Below are positions 48,300 to 57,355 of a stretch of DNA of 64,000 nt, in pieces; the stretch's first letter is position 1, and the number at the start of each line of letters is the position of its first letter. The notes below the pieces were generated by a model. That model saw only the letters and a program-made list of their open reading frames with translations. It had not been told where the DNA came from and made no database searches. Both the position numbers and the translations under genes were made by a program. This stretch comes from Corynebacterium pseudopelargi (GTDB taxonomy: Bacteria; Actinomycetota; Actinomycetes; Mycobacteriales; Mycobacteriaceae): contig NZ_CP033898.1 in assembly GCF_003814005.1 (NCBI RefSeq), positions 1,426,001-1,490,000 of the forward strand, written 5' to 3'.

Positions 48300-48780
48300 T
48301 GTTCTTACCTTTCGGGATATTGAGGTGTTCTACGTCTGAGCCTAATACTGCAAGCGAGAAGTCGTGGATAGCTTGGGCTTGCTCTTGACTTAAGCGATCA
48401 AACACCAACTCGCGCACAGTCTGAACATGCTCGGGCACCGCCTGCTTTAAGCGGCGCTCCCCTTCCTTGGTAAGGGCTACGAGTACGCCGCGCCCATCGC
48501 CTGAGCACCGTTGCTTATCTACCAAGCCGCGGCGTTCCATGCGGGTAATTTGGTGCGAGGTTCTAGAGCGATCCCAGTTCAGCGCCGCACACAGCTCCCG
48601 GAGGCGCATGCGCTTTTCGGGGTGTTCAGAAAGGCTAACGAGCACCCCAAATTCTGGAGTGGTGAGGTCATAACCGGTGTTCAGCGATTCTTCAATCGCG
48701 CGATCCACTTTTCGGTTTGCCGCAAGCATGAGGCGCCAAAGCCTTTGTTCCTCGTCATTGAGCCATTCTGGGGTTTTCAT
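48292..48780 (-). CDS. MarR-family transcriptional regulator
   Basis: A 162-residue winged-helix protein. The helix-turn-helix lies around MRLRELCAALNWDRSRTSHQITRMERRGLV, shown as separate segments RELCAALNWDRSRTS and ITRMERRGLV, followed by the wing with CSGDGRGVLVALTKEGE. Helices at both ends would form the dimer. I chose ATG at 48780, giving MKTPEW; no Shine-Dalgarno sequence is visible, so it may be leaderless. It is divergent from the YceI gene, the usual sign that it controls that gene and itself. Confidence 0.9.
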   Translation of the reverse strand: MKTPEWLNDEEQRLWRLMLAANRKVDRAIEESLNTGYDLTTPEFGVLVSLSEHPEKRMRLRELCAALNWDRSRTSHQITRMERRGLVDKQRCSGDGRGVLVALTKEGERRLKQAVPEHVQTVRELVFDRLSQEQAQAIHDFSLAVLGSDVEHLNIPKGKNNG

Positions 48781-48869
48781 GCAGACAACATTAAACGTCC
48801 GGGTTCTCCAATGAAAAATATACCCGTTTGCCTGCCCTAAGCCAGGTGCAAAAAATTGAACATTGTTTG

Positions 48870-48897
48870 TTGACACGTCTGCAATATGGTGTATTGT
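48870..48897 (+). promoter_or_regulatory. Candidate promoter of the YceI gene
   Basis: A consensus TTGACA -35 (48870-48875) and a TATTGT -10 (48892-48897) are 16 bases apart. An AACA-N5-TGTT inverted repeat overlaps the -35 on its upstream side and could be the MarR operator. Confidence 0.65.
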
Positions 48898-48947
48898 GGT
48901 GTCCGTACCGCACGAGAGTGCAACACAACAACGATTGGATGATGAAC

Positions 48948-49472
48948 ATGAACCTCAATGGCACGTTTCAGCTTGACGCTTCCCACTCCTCTGTCGCATT
49001 CGTGGCTCGCCACGCAATGGTGACCAAGGTGCGTGGCACCTTTAACGAAGTAGAAGCAACCATCGTGCTCGATGGCGAGAACTCCAAGGTGCAGGGCACC
49101 GCGCAGGCCGCCAGCATCGATACCGGCAATAGCGACCGCGATGAGCACGTTCGCGGCGATGATTTCTTCGCCGTAGAGCAGCACCCCACCATCTCGTTTG
49201 AGTCCACCTCTGTGGAGCTCAACGGCGAAAAGGGCAAGGTGCACGGCAACCTCGAGATCAAGGGCAACTCCAAGCCCGTCACCTTCGATGTAGAGGTCAA
49301 TGGCATTGCCGAGGATCCCTTCGGCAACACCCGTCTTGGCTTTGAAGCTTCCACCAAGATCAACCGCAAGGACTTCGGCATCGACTTCAACGCTCCCCTG
49401 AACACCGGCGGCATGCTGGTGTCCGAGGAGATCAAGATTGAGATCGACGGCTCTGCCATCAAGCAGGACTAG
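48948..49472 (+). CDS. YceI-family lipid-binding protein
   Basis: A 174-residue beta-barrel protein of the YceI family, which bind isoprenoid-like lipids; the exact ligand is unknown. Features are FQLDASHSSVAFVARHAMVTKVRG at the start, in part, then SIDTGNSDRDEHVRGDDFF and the C-terminal GMLVSEEIKIEID. No signal peptide is visible, so it is probably cytoplasmic. Three nearby ATG codons (48939, 48942, 48948) are possible; I chose 48948 for its spacing to a GGA. Its stop overlaps the convergent ATPase gene by four bases. Confidence 0.92.
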   Translation: MNLNGTFQLDASHSSVAFVARHAMVTKVRGTFNEVEATIVLDGENSKVQGTAQAASIDTGNSDRDEHVRGDDFFAVEQHPTISFESTSVELNGEKGKVHGNLEIKGNSKPVTFDVEVNGIAEDPFGNTRLGFEASTKINRKDFGIDFNAPLNTGGMLVSEEIKIEIDGSAIKQD

Positions 49473-52066
49473 TAATAGCGGGCAAGCTCCGCGAGCGAAT
49501 GGGCCTGCCGGCCGGGAACCTTTTGAAAGCGTTCCGGCTGGCAGGTCATTATTATGACCTGCTGCTTTTCGGCCATTTTCGCAAGCAGTGCGCTCATGCT
49601 GCCGATGCGAGCAGGATCGCTTGCACCTAAGGGATCGTCGAGTACCAGGCTGGTGTCTTCTCCCCCGGCGATCATGGCCAAGGCGATGCGAATAAGCACC
49701 GCTAGCTGCTCCCTGGCACCTACCGAGAGCCGATCGAGCCCAAGATGGCCGTCTTGGGCGCTTCGGGCGGTCACGCTGAGGTTCTGATCAAACTCGAACT
49801 CCACCTCCGAGCCATAGACATAGGGAGCAAGCTGGCTGAGCTTTTGTCCCAGTGGTCGCGCGTAGCGCTCACGAGCCTGGTTCCGGTGGCGCTGCAGCAC
49901 CTCGTATAAGAGCTTCACCGCATCGGCATCACGCTGCTGCACTGCAAGGCGCTGGCGTGCAGCCTGCAATGCACGTTCGGCTTGTTGCGCTTGCTCTGCA
50001 ACACCAGTTTGCGCATCAATTTCGCTTTGATTGACCTCAATTAGCGCCGTCTTCTTCGCAATATCTTGCTGAATGTTGTGCACTTCAGCCTTGGACTGCT
50101 CAAATTCCGAGGCAAGCTTTTCACCACCGAAGGCATCCACCTGCAATCCGGCCTGTTCAAGGCTGGATTGCAACTTTTCACACGCGGCCTCACGCTGGGA
50201 AAGCTGCTGCTCAAGCTGCTCGGTAGCCTGCTTGCTTTCTGCCTTTTCTACATCCTTTTTTAAGCCCTGGACTAAGGCCTGAGCGTGCTCGACTTTGGCT
50301 TCAATGCCATCAAGTGCACGCTGCGCAGGCCTGCTGCTGAGCGCTTCGCGGCGTTCTACAAGGCCAGCCTCTTCTGCCTGAAGGGCCAAAAGTTCTTCGC
50401 CTAAGGCTTCGCGGTCATCCTCACACTGCTCCGGAATATCGACGCCCTGCAACGCAAGCTCAAGTTCGGCCTGTCGCTGCGCAACCTCAGATTCTTCGCG
50501 CTGGCCTAAAATACCGGCACGTTCAAGCCGCACCTGGTGCAACTCGCTTTCGGCGTCCTCTCGGCTATTGCGAAGCTCTCGGAGCTGCTCAAAGTCTTTT
50601 GCTGGAGTATCTTGCAGCGCCTGCTCTAAGGCTCGTTCTGCTTCCTTAACAGCCTGCGCACTCGCCTCACTGCCTGCGCCCGGCTCCACCGAGATCTCCA
50701 CACCATCAATTTCCAGCTCGATGGCTTCGGTAACGGCAAAGCGCTGCTCTTGATCCACGGTGTGTTCTTGGCCGTTGAGCGCAATGGTCGTAGGGGTCTG
50801 GGCATGCAGGCGCAGTTGCGCACTTTGGCTTTCATTGACGGCTCGGGCACTACGCAAGGCAGCCTGGGCATCGGCCACCGCATCCACCATCGCCTGTGTC
50901 ACATTCGGAACGGACTCCAAGCTGATCTGGCGTTTTTCCAGCTTTTCAAGCTGGGTGCGCTGTTCGCGCAGGTGTTGCAATTCCTCGTGCTGCTCAATGA
51001 GCCTCAACGCAGCACTGCGTTTTTCAATGCTGCTGCTCAGTTGGGCGATCTGCTCACGGCAGGCCTTCAGCGCAGCCGCGACTTCTTCTACCTTGAGCTG
51101 TTCTTGTTGCTGGAGTGCTGCCTTGTCCTTGCGCTCTTGTTCAAGTTCCTGGCATTGCAGCTGCTGTTGCTCCAGGGATTGCTTAAGCTCTTTACGCTGC
51201 TCAAGTTCCCTTTTCGCCGCCTCCAATAAGGCTAAAGCGTCCGCATGGCGCTGCTTTAAGCCTTCAAGTTCGTCTTGGGCTTGCTTCATCGAGCGATACT
51301 CTTGCTCTTTTTCCTGAAGCTCTTTTTCTGCTTGTGGCAGGCGCTGCTCCAAGGCGAGGATCTCGGGCTTGGTCTTATCTACCAAATCAACCCTGGCTTC
51401 GATCTGCTTGAACTGATCACTCGCCGTGTTGTTCCATTCTTCGGCCTCCTCCACGGCTTTGATCGCCGTCTGCAGCGCACTGCCAGCTTTGGGCCGGCCA
51501 GTTGCAGTAAAGGTGGCGCTGTAGCGCTTGCCCAGCTTTGCCAACAGCTCTGTGTCTTCATCAAAGGCATCAGCATCGTCATGGTTGAGCATCGCCTGCA
51601 GGGAAGGAATGCCGGCTGCCTTCATATCTGCATCCAGTTTTTCCTGGGACACAAACAATGCCTCGAAAAGCTCAGGATCATTGGCCTCGCCTTCAACCAA
51701 GGCTTTGAGCCGGTTGGCAGCCTCCGTTGCCGTCCACTGCTGGCCTTTGAGCGGGCCTTCAAGGGCTTTGAGCTCTTCAACAGGCTTTTTTAACCAGCGC
51801 TTATGCAGCAAGAGGCGGTGCTGCCCCATGGTCAGCTCAAGGGAAATCTCTGGGCCTTCATCGCGGGCTAAGGGGCGAAACGCCTCAATGTCCTGGCTTT
51901 TGGAGGTGCTTTTGGTAAAAAGCGCATGACGGATGAGCTCAATGATCGTTGACTTGCCCGCCTCGTTTTCACCATCAATGACTACGACGCCGTGGTTGGG
52001 AATATCTTCTAGCTTGAACTCAGCTACTTTGGCTGCGTTGCGGATGTGGATCTTATGAAAAATCAT
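49469..52066 (-). CDS. SbcC/YhaN-like coiled-coil ATPase
   Basis: An 865-residue SMC-like ATPase that would act with the phosphoesterase encoded just upstream to process DNA ends. The P-loop GENEAGKST is at residues 32-40. Long Gln-, Glu- and Leu-rich coiled coils fill about residues 190-700. The C-terminal half-site has the signature LSVGAREQLAVLIRIA and the Walker B strand SLVLDDPLGASDPARI. No Cys-X-X-Cys zinc hook is present in the coil, unlike Rad50 and typical SbcC. The ATG overlaps the phosphoesterase stop as ATGA. It is smaller than Escherichia coli SbcC and nearer in size to YhaN-type proteins. Confidence 0.85.
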   Translation of the reverse strand: MIFHKIHIRNAAKVAEFKLEDIPNHGVVVIDGENEAGKSTIIELIRHALFTKSTSKSQDIEAFRPLARDEGPEISLELTMGQHRLLLHKRWLKKPVEELKALEGPLKGQQWTATEAANRLKALVEGEANDPELFEALFVSQEKLDADMKAAGIPSLQAMLNHDDADAFDEDTELLAKLGKRYSATFTATGRPKAGSALQTAIKAVEEAEEWNNTASDQFKQIEARVDLVDKTKPEILALEQRLPQAEKELQEKEQEYRSMKQAQDELEGLKQRHADALALLEAAKRELEQRKELKQSLEQQQLQCQELEQERKDKAALQQQEQLKVEEVAAALKACREQIAQLSSSIEKRSAALRLIEQHEELQHLREQRTQLEKLEKRQISLESVPNVTQAMVDAVADAQAALRSARAVNESQSAQLRLHAQTPTTIALNGQEHTVDQEQRFAVTEAIELEIDGVEISVEPGAGSEASAQAVKEAERALEQALQDTPAKDFEQLRELRNSREDAESELHQVRLERAGILGQREESEVAQRQAELELALQGVDIPEQCEDDREALGEELLALQAEEAGLVERREALSSRPAQRALDGIEAKVEHAQALVQGLKKDVEKAESKQATEQLEQQLSQREAACEKLQSSLEQAGLQVDAFGGEKLASEFEQSKAEVHNIQQDIAKKTALIEVNQSEIDAQTGVAEQAQQAERALQAARQRLAVQQRDADAVKLLYEVLQRHRNQARERYARPLGQKLSQLAPYVYGSEVEFEFDQNLSVTARSAQDGHLGLDRLSVGAREQLAVLIRIALAMIAGGEDTSLVLDDPLGASDPARIGSMSALLAKMAEKQQVIIMTCQPERFQKVPGRQAHSLAELARYY

Positions 52067-53199
52067 GATGCGTTCCTTCCCAAGCGCAGCAGCAGTTTGG
52101 CGGCGTCGCGGGCTGTTTCGTCGTCTCGTTCTTGGAGCTCTTTTAAGGCCTCGCGGGCAAAGCCCGAAAGCCCTAGATTCTCAATCTCTCCTTCTTGGGG
52201 TTGGACAATGAGGTCCATGGTGCGCTCGTGGCTATACAAGCAGGCAAAAGTATTTTCTAGGGTGTGCAGGCGCTCCTCTAAGAACTGCGAGGTGCCAAGG
52301 TCTACTACCCCTTCGAGCGAATAGCGGATCGCAGTGTTGTACTTATCCTCGTATTGCTCAAGTTGGTTGATAAACGCCTCGGCATCTTCAAAAGAATTCA
52401 CGCTTTGGTGAATATCGTGGAAGATCCACGTGCCAACCCGGTGGGTGGCCACTGCAACCTCGGCTTCATCTTCGCCGTGTTTTTCTACCTCCACCACAAG
52501 CGCATTGCCGGAGTTATTCTCACCGCCATTGGTGTGTAGGACGTGATAATCCGTCGGCTCTGGTGAGCCGGAGAACCACACTTTGCCACTGGATCCAACC
52601 GGCTGTGCTGAGTGCGTATCGCCTAAGGCCAGATAGTCGATCACACCCTGGGCAATGTTTTGCTCTACCAAATCCAGGGAGATCTGATCCAAGCGAATCT
52701 CGTTGCTGCGGCTTTCTGCCTGGCCGTGGCCAACGGCGATGCGGATATTGCCCGTGGGCTCTAAAGGCTCAATCGCCTCAGCTACGAGGTCACGATCAGA
52801 AGACTTCGCCATATATGGTGCTGCGACAATCTCTACGCCAGGGACCACCTCAAATGGCGTGTTATCCCTGGCAACGATCACATGCTCAATGGATTCGATA
52901 TGCGAATACATTGAGTCTGCCGTGAGCGGATCATGGTTGCCCGCCACAAATACCGTGGGAATGCTTAGCTTTTCTAATTCAGCTTTGACGCGGTTGATCG
53001 TTTGGAGGGATAAAGAGTTGGCGTCGAAAAAGTCTCCGGCGACAACCATAAACTCGCAGCCTTGAGCCTTGGCCAAGTCGTGCACGCGCCTAATGGCCAG
53101 GATGCGATCTAAGGCAAAGCGGGGGCTTGCCTCTTCACCCAAGCGCCAGCGGCTCATGCCTATCTGAAAATCGGAAGTGTGGAGAAATCTAGTCTTCAT
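52063..53199 (-). CDS. SbcD/YhaO-like DNA repair metallophosphoesterase
   Basis: A 378-residue calcineurin-like phosphoesterase, the nuclease partner of the ATPase downstream. Metal motifs can be seen as SDFQIG (motif I, with Gln where Mre11 has His), VVAGDFFDAN, VAGNHDPLT, VGHGQAE and LALGDTHS (where the first His of GHxH is Asp). I recall these replacements in an actinobacterial subgroup. I chose ATG at 53199 for family similarity; a TTG six codons upstream is possible. It begins 38 bases after the SWIM-protein stop. Confidence 0.85.
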   Translation of the reverse strand: MKTRFLHTSDFQIGMSRWRLGEEASPRFALDRILAIRRVHDLAKAQGCEFMVVAGDFFDANSLSLQTINRVKAELEKLSIPTVFVAGNHDPLTADSMYSHIESIEHVIVARDNTPFEVVPGVEIVAAPYMAKSSDRDLVAEAIEPLEPTGNIRIAVGHGQAESRSNEIRLDQISLDLVEQNIAQGVIDYLALGDTHSAQPVGSSGKVWFSGSPEPTDYHVLHTNGGENNSGNALVVEVEKHGEDEAEVAVATHRVGTWIFHDIHQSVNSFEDAEAFINQLEQYEDKYNTAIRYSLEGVVDLGTSQFLEERLHTLENTFACLYSHERTMDLIVQPQEGEIENLGLSGFAREALKELQERDDETARDAAKLLLRLGRNAS

Positions 53200-53236
53200 A
53201 CCTTTAACAGGTAGCAAACAACCTCCGATCGCGGGG

Positions 53237-54025
53237 CTATCTACCCATTAAATGATCGAACATTTCTTCTAAATCTGCTACCGCACGAAGCTCTTCTACC
53301 GAGGAATATGACACCAAGCGCATGGCCTTATACAGCAACTGCAGGTCTGAATCTTCCAAAGCAGAGGCGGGCTCCGGGTCGGGCAAATCGGGCAATTCGC
53401 CACCTTGCCAAAACGCCTCGGAAGATCCCTGGGATTGCTGCTCACTGTGCTGCTTTGCCTGCGTGAGCACCGCCTGTTCAAGGGCAACAATGTTGAGCCC
53501 TCGCAGCTCAAATACCTCGGTGGGGTATTTCTGCAGCCGCTTTGCCGCCTCAATGGCTACCGCGATCACGTGCTTACAGGTGTAGTTCGGATCAGGGCAG
53601 CTACAGCGCAGGCGAAGATCATCTGCATGTTCTGCGATTAATAAGGCCAGCACTTCAGGGCTTAAATCACCTGCACGCGCCCGCTTGATGCCAGCTCGTT
53701 CTTGCACTAAAAGCTGGGATATCTGGGCAATTTCATCGGTGCTGCGGTAGGGAAGGATCAGCGCGACGTCGAAAGGCTCTAATTGCGAACCAGACACCTC
53801 GGCCAAGATCTGGCCGTCGCGGAGCTGGAGATTCATCACCTTGTTCTTGCGGGCATATTCTTGGCCACGCTGAATGCGGCCATGATCGCTCAAGCCAAAG
53901 ATGAAGTGTTGCAGCATCCCGCCCGCGCCGTCGATGTCGGGCTGGACTGTCGGCTCTTGCACAGGCTGCGAGGAACGCGCGCCGAAGTTGGCGTAGATGA
54001 CGTTGTCTTTTCTCGCTCGTACCAT
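53237..54025 (-). CDS. SWIM zinc-finger protein
   Basis: A 262-residue protein with a SWIM zinc finger at Cys141, Cys143, Cys150 and His152 in CSCPDPNYTCKHV, the CxCxnCxH pattern. The SWIM domain binds DNA or protein. The N-terminal part (residues 30-135) is a mixed domain without a motif I know, and the C-terminus is helical. It begins directly after the SNF2-helicase stop codon with no spacer. SWIM and SNF2 proteins are often adjacent in actinobacteria, which supports a physical partnership. Confidence 0.9.
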   Translation of the reverse strand: MVRARKDNVIYANFGARSSQPVQEPTVQPDIDGAGGMLQHFIFGLSDHGRIQRGQEYARKNKVMNLQLRDGQILAEVSGSQLEPFDVALILPYRSTDEIAQISQLLVQERAGIKRARAGDLSPEVLALLIAEHADDLRLRCSCPDPNYTCKHVIAVAIEAAKRLQKYPTEVFELRGLNIVALEQAVLTQAKQHSEQQSQGSSEAFWQGGELPDLPDPEPASALEDSDLQLLYKAMRLVSYSSVEELRAVADLEEMFDHLMGR

Positions 54026-57000
54026 CTATTTCTCCCTGCCTCGAAAACGCATGAGCTCCATTAATTGCTCGGGTTCAAGCTCCGTGAGCCAGCCTTCACC
54101 GGCGCCAACCACAGCATTTGCCAGATGTATCTTGCCAATAATCACATCATTAATGGCCTCTTCGAGCGTGCCTTGGGCAAGAAGCTTATACACGCGCACA
54201 TTGCGGCCTTGGCCAATGCGGTAGGCGCGGTCGGTGGCCTGATTTTCCACCGCCGGATTCCACCAGCGATCCATGTGCACCACCACATTCGCTGCGGTGA
54301 GGTTTAAGCCCGTGCCTCCGGCGCGAAGCGAAAGAATCATCACCGGCGGACCATCGGGCGATTGGAATTGCTCGACCATCCGGTCGCGGCCAGCCTTTGA
54401 TACCCCACCATGCAAGAAGGGGATCGGCTCTCCATAGAATTCTTCTAGGTATGGCACGAGCATCTCGCCAAAGGTGGTGTACTGGGTAAAGATCAGCGCC
54501 TTTTCCTCAGCCATGCGAGCCTCGGAGAGGATCTCCATGAGCTTTTCCACCTTGCCGGAGCGATGCCGTCCGCGGTGAGTAATTGCGGAGTGATCGCCAA
54601 GAAAATGCGCGGGGTGGTTACAGATCTGCTTGATTTTGGTAATCGCCCCGAGCACCTTGCCTCGATTTTCAATCGATGAGCCTCCAGAAAGCTGGCCTTC
54701 TACTCCATGCACAAAGGCCTCGTACAGCGCTGCCTGTTCAGCGCTTAGGCGTACTGTGATTACCTCTTCGCGCTTTTCGGGCAGATCATCGATGATGCTT
54801 GGATCGGACTTTAAGCGCCGCAGAATAAATGGGGCACTCAGGCCACGAAGACGCTCGGCTGCTTCTTCGTCGTTATAGCGCTCAATGGCTCGTGCAAAGT
54901 GGTTGCGGAAAAATGAGGCACTTCCCAGCACACCTGGGTTAGCAAAATCGAGGATGGAGTGAAGCTCCGCCAACTTGTTTTCGATAGGCGTGCCAGTAAG
55001 CGCAATGCGGTGATCCGCCGGCAAGGCACGCGCAGAGCGCGAGGCCTTGGTGCTTGCATTCTTGATGGCCTGCGCCTCATCGAGCACTACCCTGCCCCAG
55101 CGCACCTTGGCCAGCTCGCTGGCCTCGCGTTGCAACACCCCATAACTGCTTAGCACCAGATCGGCCTGCGCTACTGCCTCAAACAGCGCTTCTCCTTTGG
55201 GGCGCGATGATCCGTGGAGTACCAGCACCTTCAAGCTCGGCACAAAGCGCTTTGCTTCTTTCGCCCAGTTGCCCACCACCGAAGTAGGTGCCACCACCAG
55301 CGTGGGCTTCCGGCGCGCCGCCTGCTTCTCTGCCTGCTCTTCTGCCTCCAGGCCCGCCTGCTCTCCAGCTTGCTGGCCCGCCTGCTCCCCAGCCTGCGCA
55401 ATCTCAATGGCCTCCAGGCTGAGCAATTGCAGGGTTTTGCCTAGGCCCATGTCATCAGCAAGCACGGCACCAATCCTGTTGCTGGCCATCCAGTACAACC
55501 AATCCACGCCGCGGCGTTGATATTCACGCAACTGCGCATGCACTGTGGCAGGCAGCGCGACGCGTTGAGGCGCGGGGGCTTTTTCGCCGTCGACCACACC
55601 GAGTAATTCCTGGTACCAGGGGTCTCCGCGGAACTCCACTAATTGCTCTTGCTGCTGCATGGCAATGTTGCGCAGCTCTTGAATATCGGATTCTGCGATA
55701 CCGGCGTTGGGGTCTTGAGCCAGCTCTTCCAGTTGTGCTGCTTCTGCAGCTAGTGCCTCCCAGTTCGGATCTTGGCGCAGCTTTGCCAACTCTGCCTGCA
55801 TCCGCGCTTCATCGGCGCGTTTGCGCAGCATGCGCTTGGAGTTTTCCTGCAGTTGTTCAAAGTATTGCTGGATTTTGGCCACTTGGGCGGTATCGGCTAC
55901 TACCCACCGCCCGTCGAGGCGCAACAGGCCTGACTTTGATTGCACCAGCTCTCGCATCTGTGCTTCATCGAGCTCAACGTCGCCCACAGATACTTTCCAG
56001 TCATAGGAAACGATCTGCTCAAAGCCGAACTTAGAAATCAGTGGGCCGCCGCTGACACGCACACTGGCCTTGGCTTGTTCTTTCCGGCCGGTCCATGCTT
56101 TTGGCAGCAAGACGGTAATACCGGCGCGCGAAAGTTTTTCTACGTCCTTTCGCACAAAGGCTGCCAGCTCATCGGTGCTTAAGGCGGTATCCCAATCCCC
56201 AACCGTTGATTGGCTGTACACCATGGTTGCCTCTGCCGGCAGCTCGCGGCGATAGTCCAGCACGGGGCTTAACTTGATCATTTTTTGGTGCTGCTCACGC
56301 AAAAAGGCCACGACCTCACGGTCATGTTCTCGAAGCAGCAGCGGCTGTGGGCTATCAACGCCGGAGCGAACCATGACCTTCACAGGCCACAGGGCAATCC
56401 CGAAATCATCGGACTGTGCTGCATCTTCTGCGGGCTCTTCAACCAGCACGATCAATTCCAGCTTGGATTTGAGCACGGAGTTGCGCCAGTCGCCAATAGC
56501 GTGGAGTAATTGCGGGTTCGCTCGGTGCAGCGATTCTGAACGCAGCAAGGCGCGGCTAAAGGCATGCCATTCGCGTGGGCGCGGGCGTTTATCTAGATCC
56601 ACCAAGAGCGCGTGGGCGATCCAGTGCGGTAAGGCATCTGCCATATCTTCGGCCACGGTGCTGCCGGCGTTGCGCACCAATACACCCGGTGCTGCGGCCG
56701 TCATCTGCGCGATCCAGCCGCGCTCATTGAGCCCGGTTGCCAAGGTCCATTGCGGCCACCAGCGTTGTTCCCGAAACGCCAATTTGATGCTCAGGCGCCC
56801 GGCTCGCACAAATTGTTCTAGGCCCTCAAAGCATTGCACCATCCACCACAGATCGGGGGCGATGGTGGCGCGTTCTTCTTCTGTTGCCGCCGTTCCGCGC
56901 AGGCCGCTGATAGTGGCTAAGGCCTTCACGGTTTGTTCGGGGGTAAAGGCCACGGTGGGCAGCTTGGCAATATTGACGTTTCTGCCCTTGGGCGTCATGA

Positions 57001-57175
57001 GCGTGACGGGCTGAAAGTGCGTGCGCCGGCCTTTGATCAGTGCGTAGACCGCTGGCGGGAAGGCATCGTCTGGAACCGTATCGGCGGAAAGGATCTTGTG
57101 GCCTTCGACCTGTTCGATCCACAGCATGAGGCCGACGTCATTCGACCACAGTCCGTGCAACAGATACTCAGGCAT
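54026..57175 (-). CDS. SNF2-family DNA translocase/helicase
   Basis: A 1049-residue SNF2 ATPase that would move along double-stranded DNA. The N-terminal half (about residues 1-540) is specific to the bacterial SNF2 subgroup. Motor motifs follow in order: ADDMGLGKT (motif I, near residue 570), VVLDEAQAIKN (II), IALTGTPIENKL (III), FLHGGVSKAGRD and ILSLRAGGTGLNLTAAN (V), then the DRAYRIGQ motif VI. A low-complexity Gln-Ala-Gly-Glu insert of about 28 residues lies between motifs I and Ia. It is first of a four-gene run with the SWIM, phosphoesterase and ATPase genes. Confidence 0.95.
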   Translation of the reverse strand: MPEYLLHGLWSNDVGLMLWIEQVEGHKILSADTVPDDAFPPAVYALIKGRRTHFQPVTLMTPKGRNVNIAKLPTVAFTPEQTVKALATISGLRGTAATEEERATIAPDLWWMVQCFEGLEQFVRAGRLSIKLAFREQRWWPQWTLATGLNERGWIAQMTAAAPGVLVRNAGSTVAEDMADALPHWIAHALLVDLDKRPRPREWHAFSRALLRSESLHRANPQLLHAIGDWRNSVLKSKLELIVLVEEPAEDAAQSDDFGIALWPVKVMVRSGVDSPQPLLLREHDREVVAFLREQHQKMIKLSPVLDYRRELPAEATMVYSQSTVGDWDTALSTDELAAFVRKDVEKLSRAGITVLLPKAWTGRKEQAKASVRVSGGPLISKFGFEQIVSYDWKVSVGDVELDEAQMRELVQSKSGLLRLDGRWVVADTAQVAKIQQYFEQLQENSKRMLRKRADEARMQAELAKLRQDPNWEALAAEAAQLEELAQDPNAGIAESDIQELRNIAMQQQEQLVEFRGDPWYQELLGVVDGEKAPAPQRVALPATVHAQLREYQRRGVDWLYWMASNRIGAVLADDMGLGKTLQLLSLEAIEIAQAGEQAGQQAGEQAGLEAEEQAEKQAARRKPTLVVAPTSVVGNWAKEAKRFVPSLKVLVLHGSSRPKGEALFEAVAQADLVLSSYGVLQREASELAKVRWGRVVLDEAQAIKNASTKASRSARALPADHRIALTGTPIENKLAELHSILDFANPGVLGSASFFRNHFARAIERYNDEEAAERLRGLSAPFILRRLKSDPSIIDDLPEKREEVITVRLSAEQAALYEAFVHGVEGQLSGGSSIENRGKVLGAITKIKQICNHPAHFLGDHSAITHRGRHRSGKVEKLMEILSEARMAEEKALIFTQYTTFGEMLVPYLEEFYGEPIPFLHGGVSKAGRDRMVEQFQSPDGPPVMILSLRAGGTGLNLTAANVVVHMDRWWNPAVENQATDRAYRIGQGRNVRVYKLLAQGTLEEAINDVIIGKIHLANAVVGAGEGWLTELEPEQLMELMRFRGREK
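55315..55405 (-). repeat. Low-complexity repeat insert in the SNF2 gene
   Basis: Short repeated units encode Ala-Gly-Glu-Gln-like tetrapeptides (about residues 592-619) between helicase motifs I and Ia. The repeats keep the reading frame. Confidence 0.7.
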
Positions 57176-57247
57176 AGGAATAGTTCTACCAGTTGGGTAC
57201 CTAAACTACCCAAGCACTAATAGAACATCCGTGCTATTGTTCGTGGG

Positions 57248-57281
57248 GCAAGCCTCCCCCACTATTTGCAAGCCTCCCCCA
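57248..57281 (+). repeat. Direct repeat upstream of putP
   Basis: Two identical 14-base copies (57248-57261 and 57268-57281) repeat with a 20-base period, about two helical turns. A short inverted repeat GTGGGG...CCCCAC partly overlaps the first copy. Its position suits a regulator site for putP. Confidence 0.6.
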
Positions 57282-57355
57282 ATAATTGCGCTGATCACCG
57301 CCTGCATGGAAACCTTGGAACGCACCCTCACTCAATCTCATACCAAGGAGGCGCG

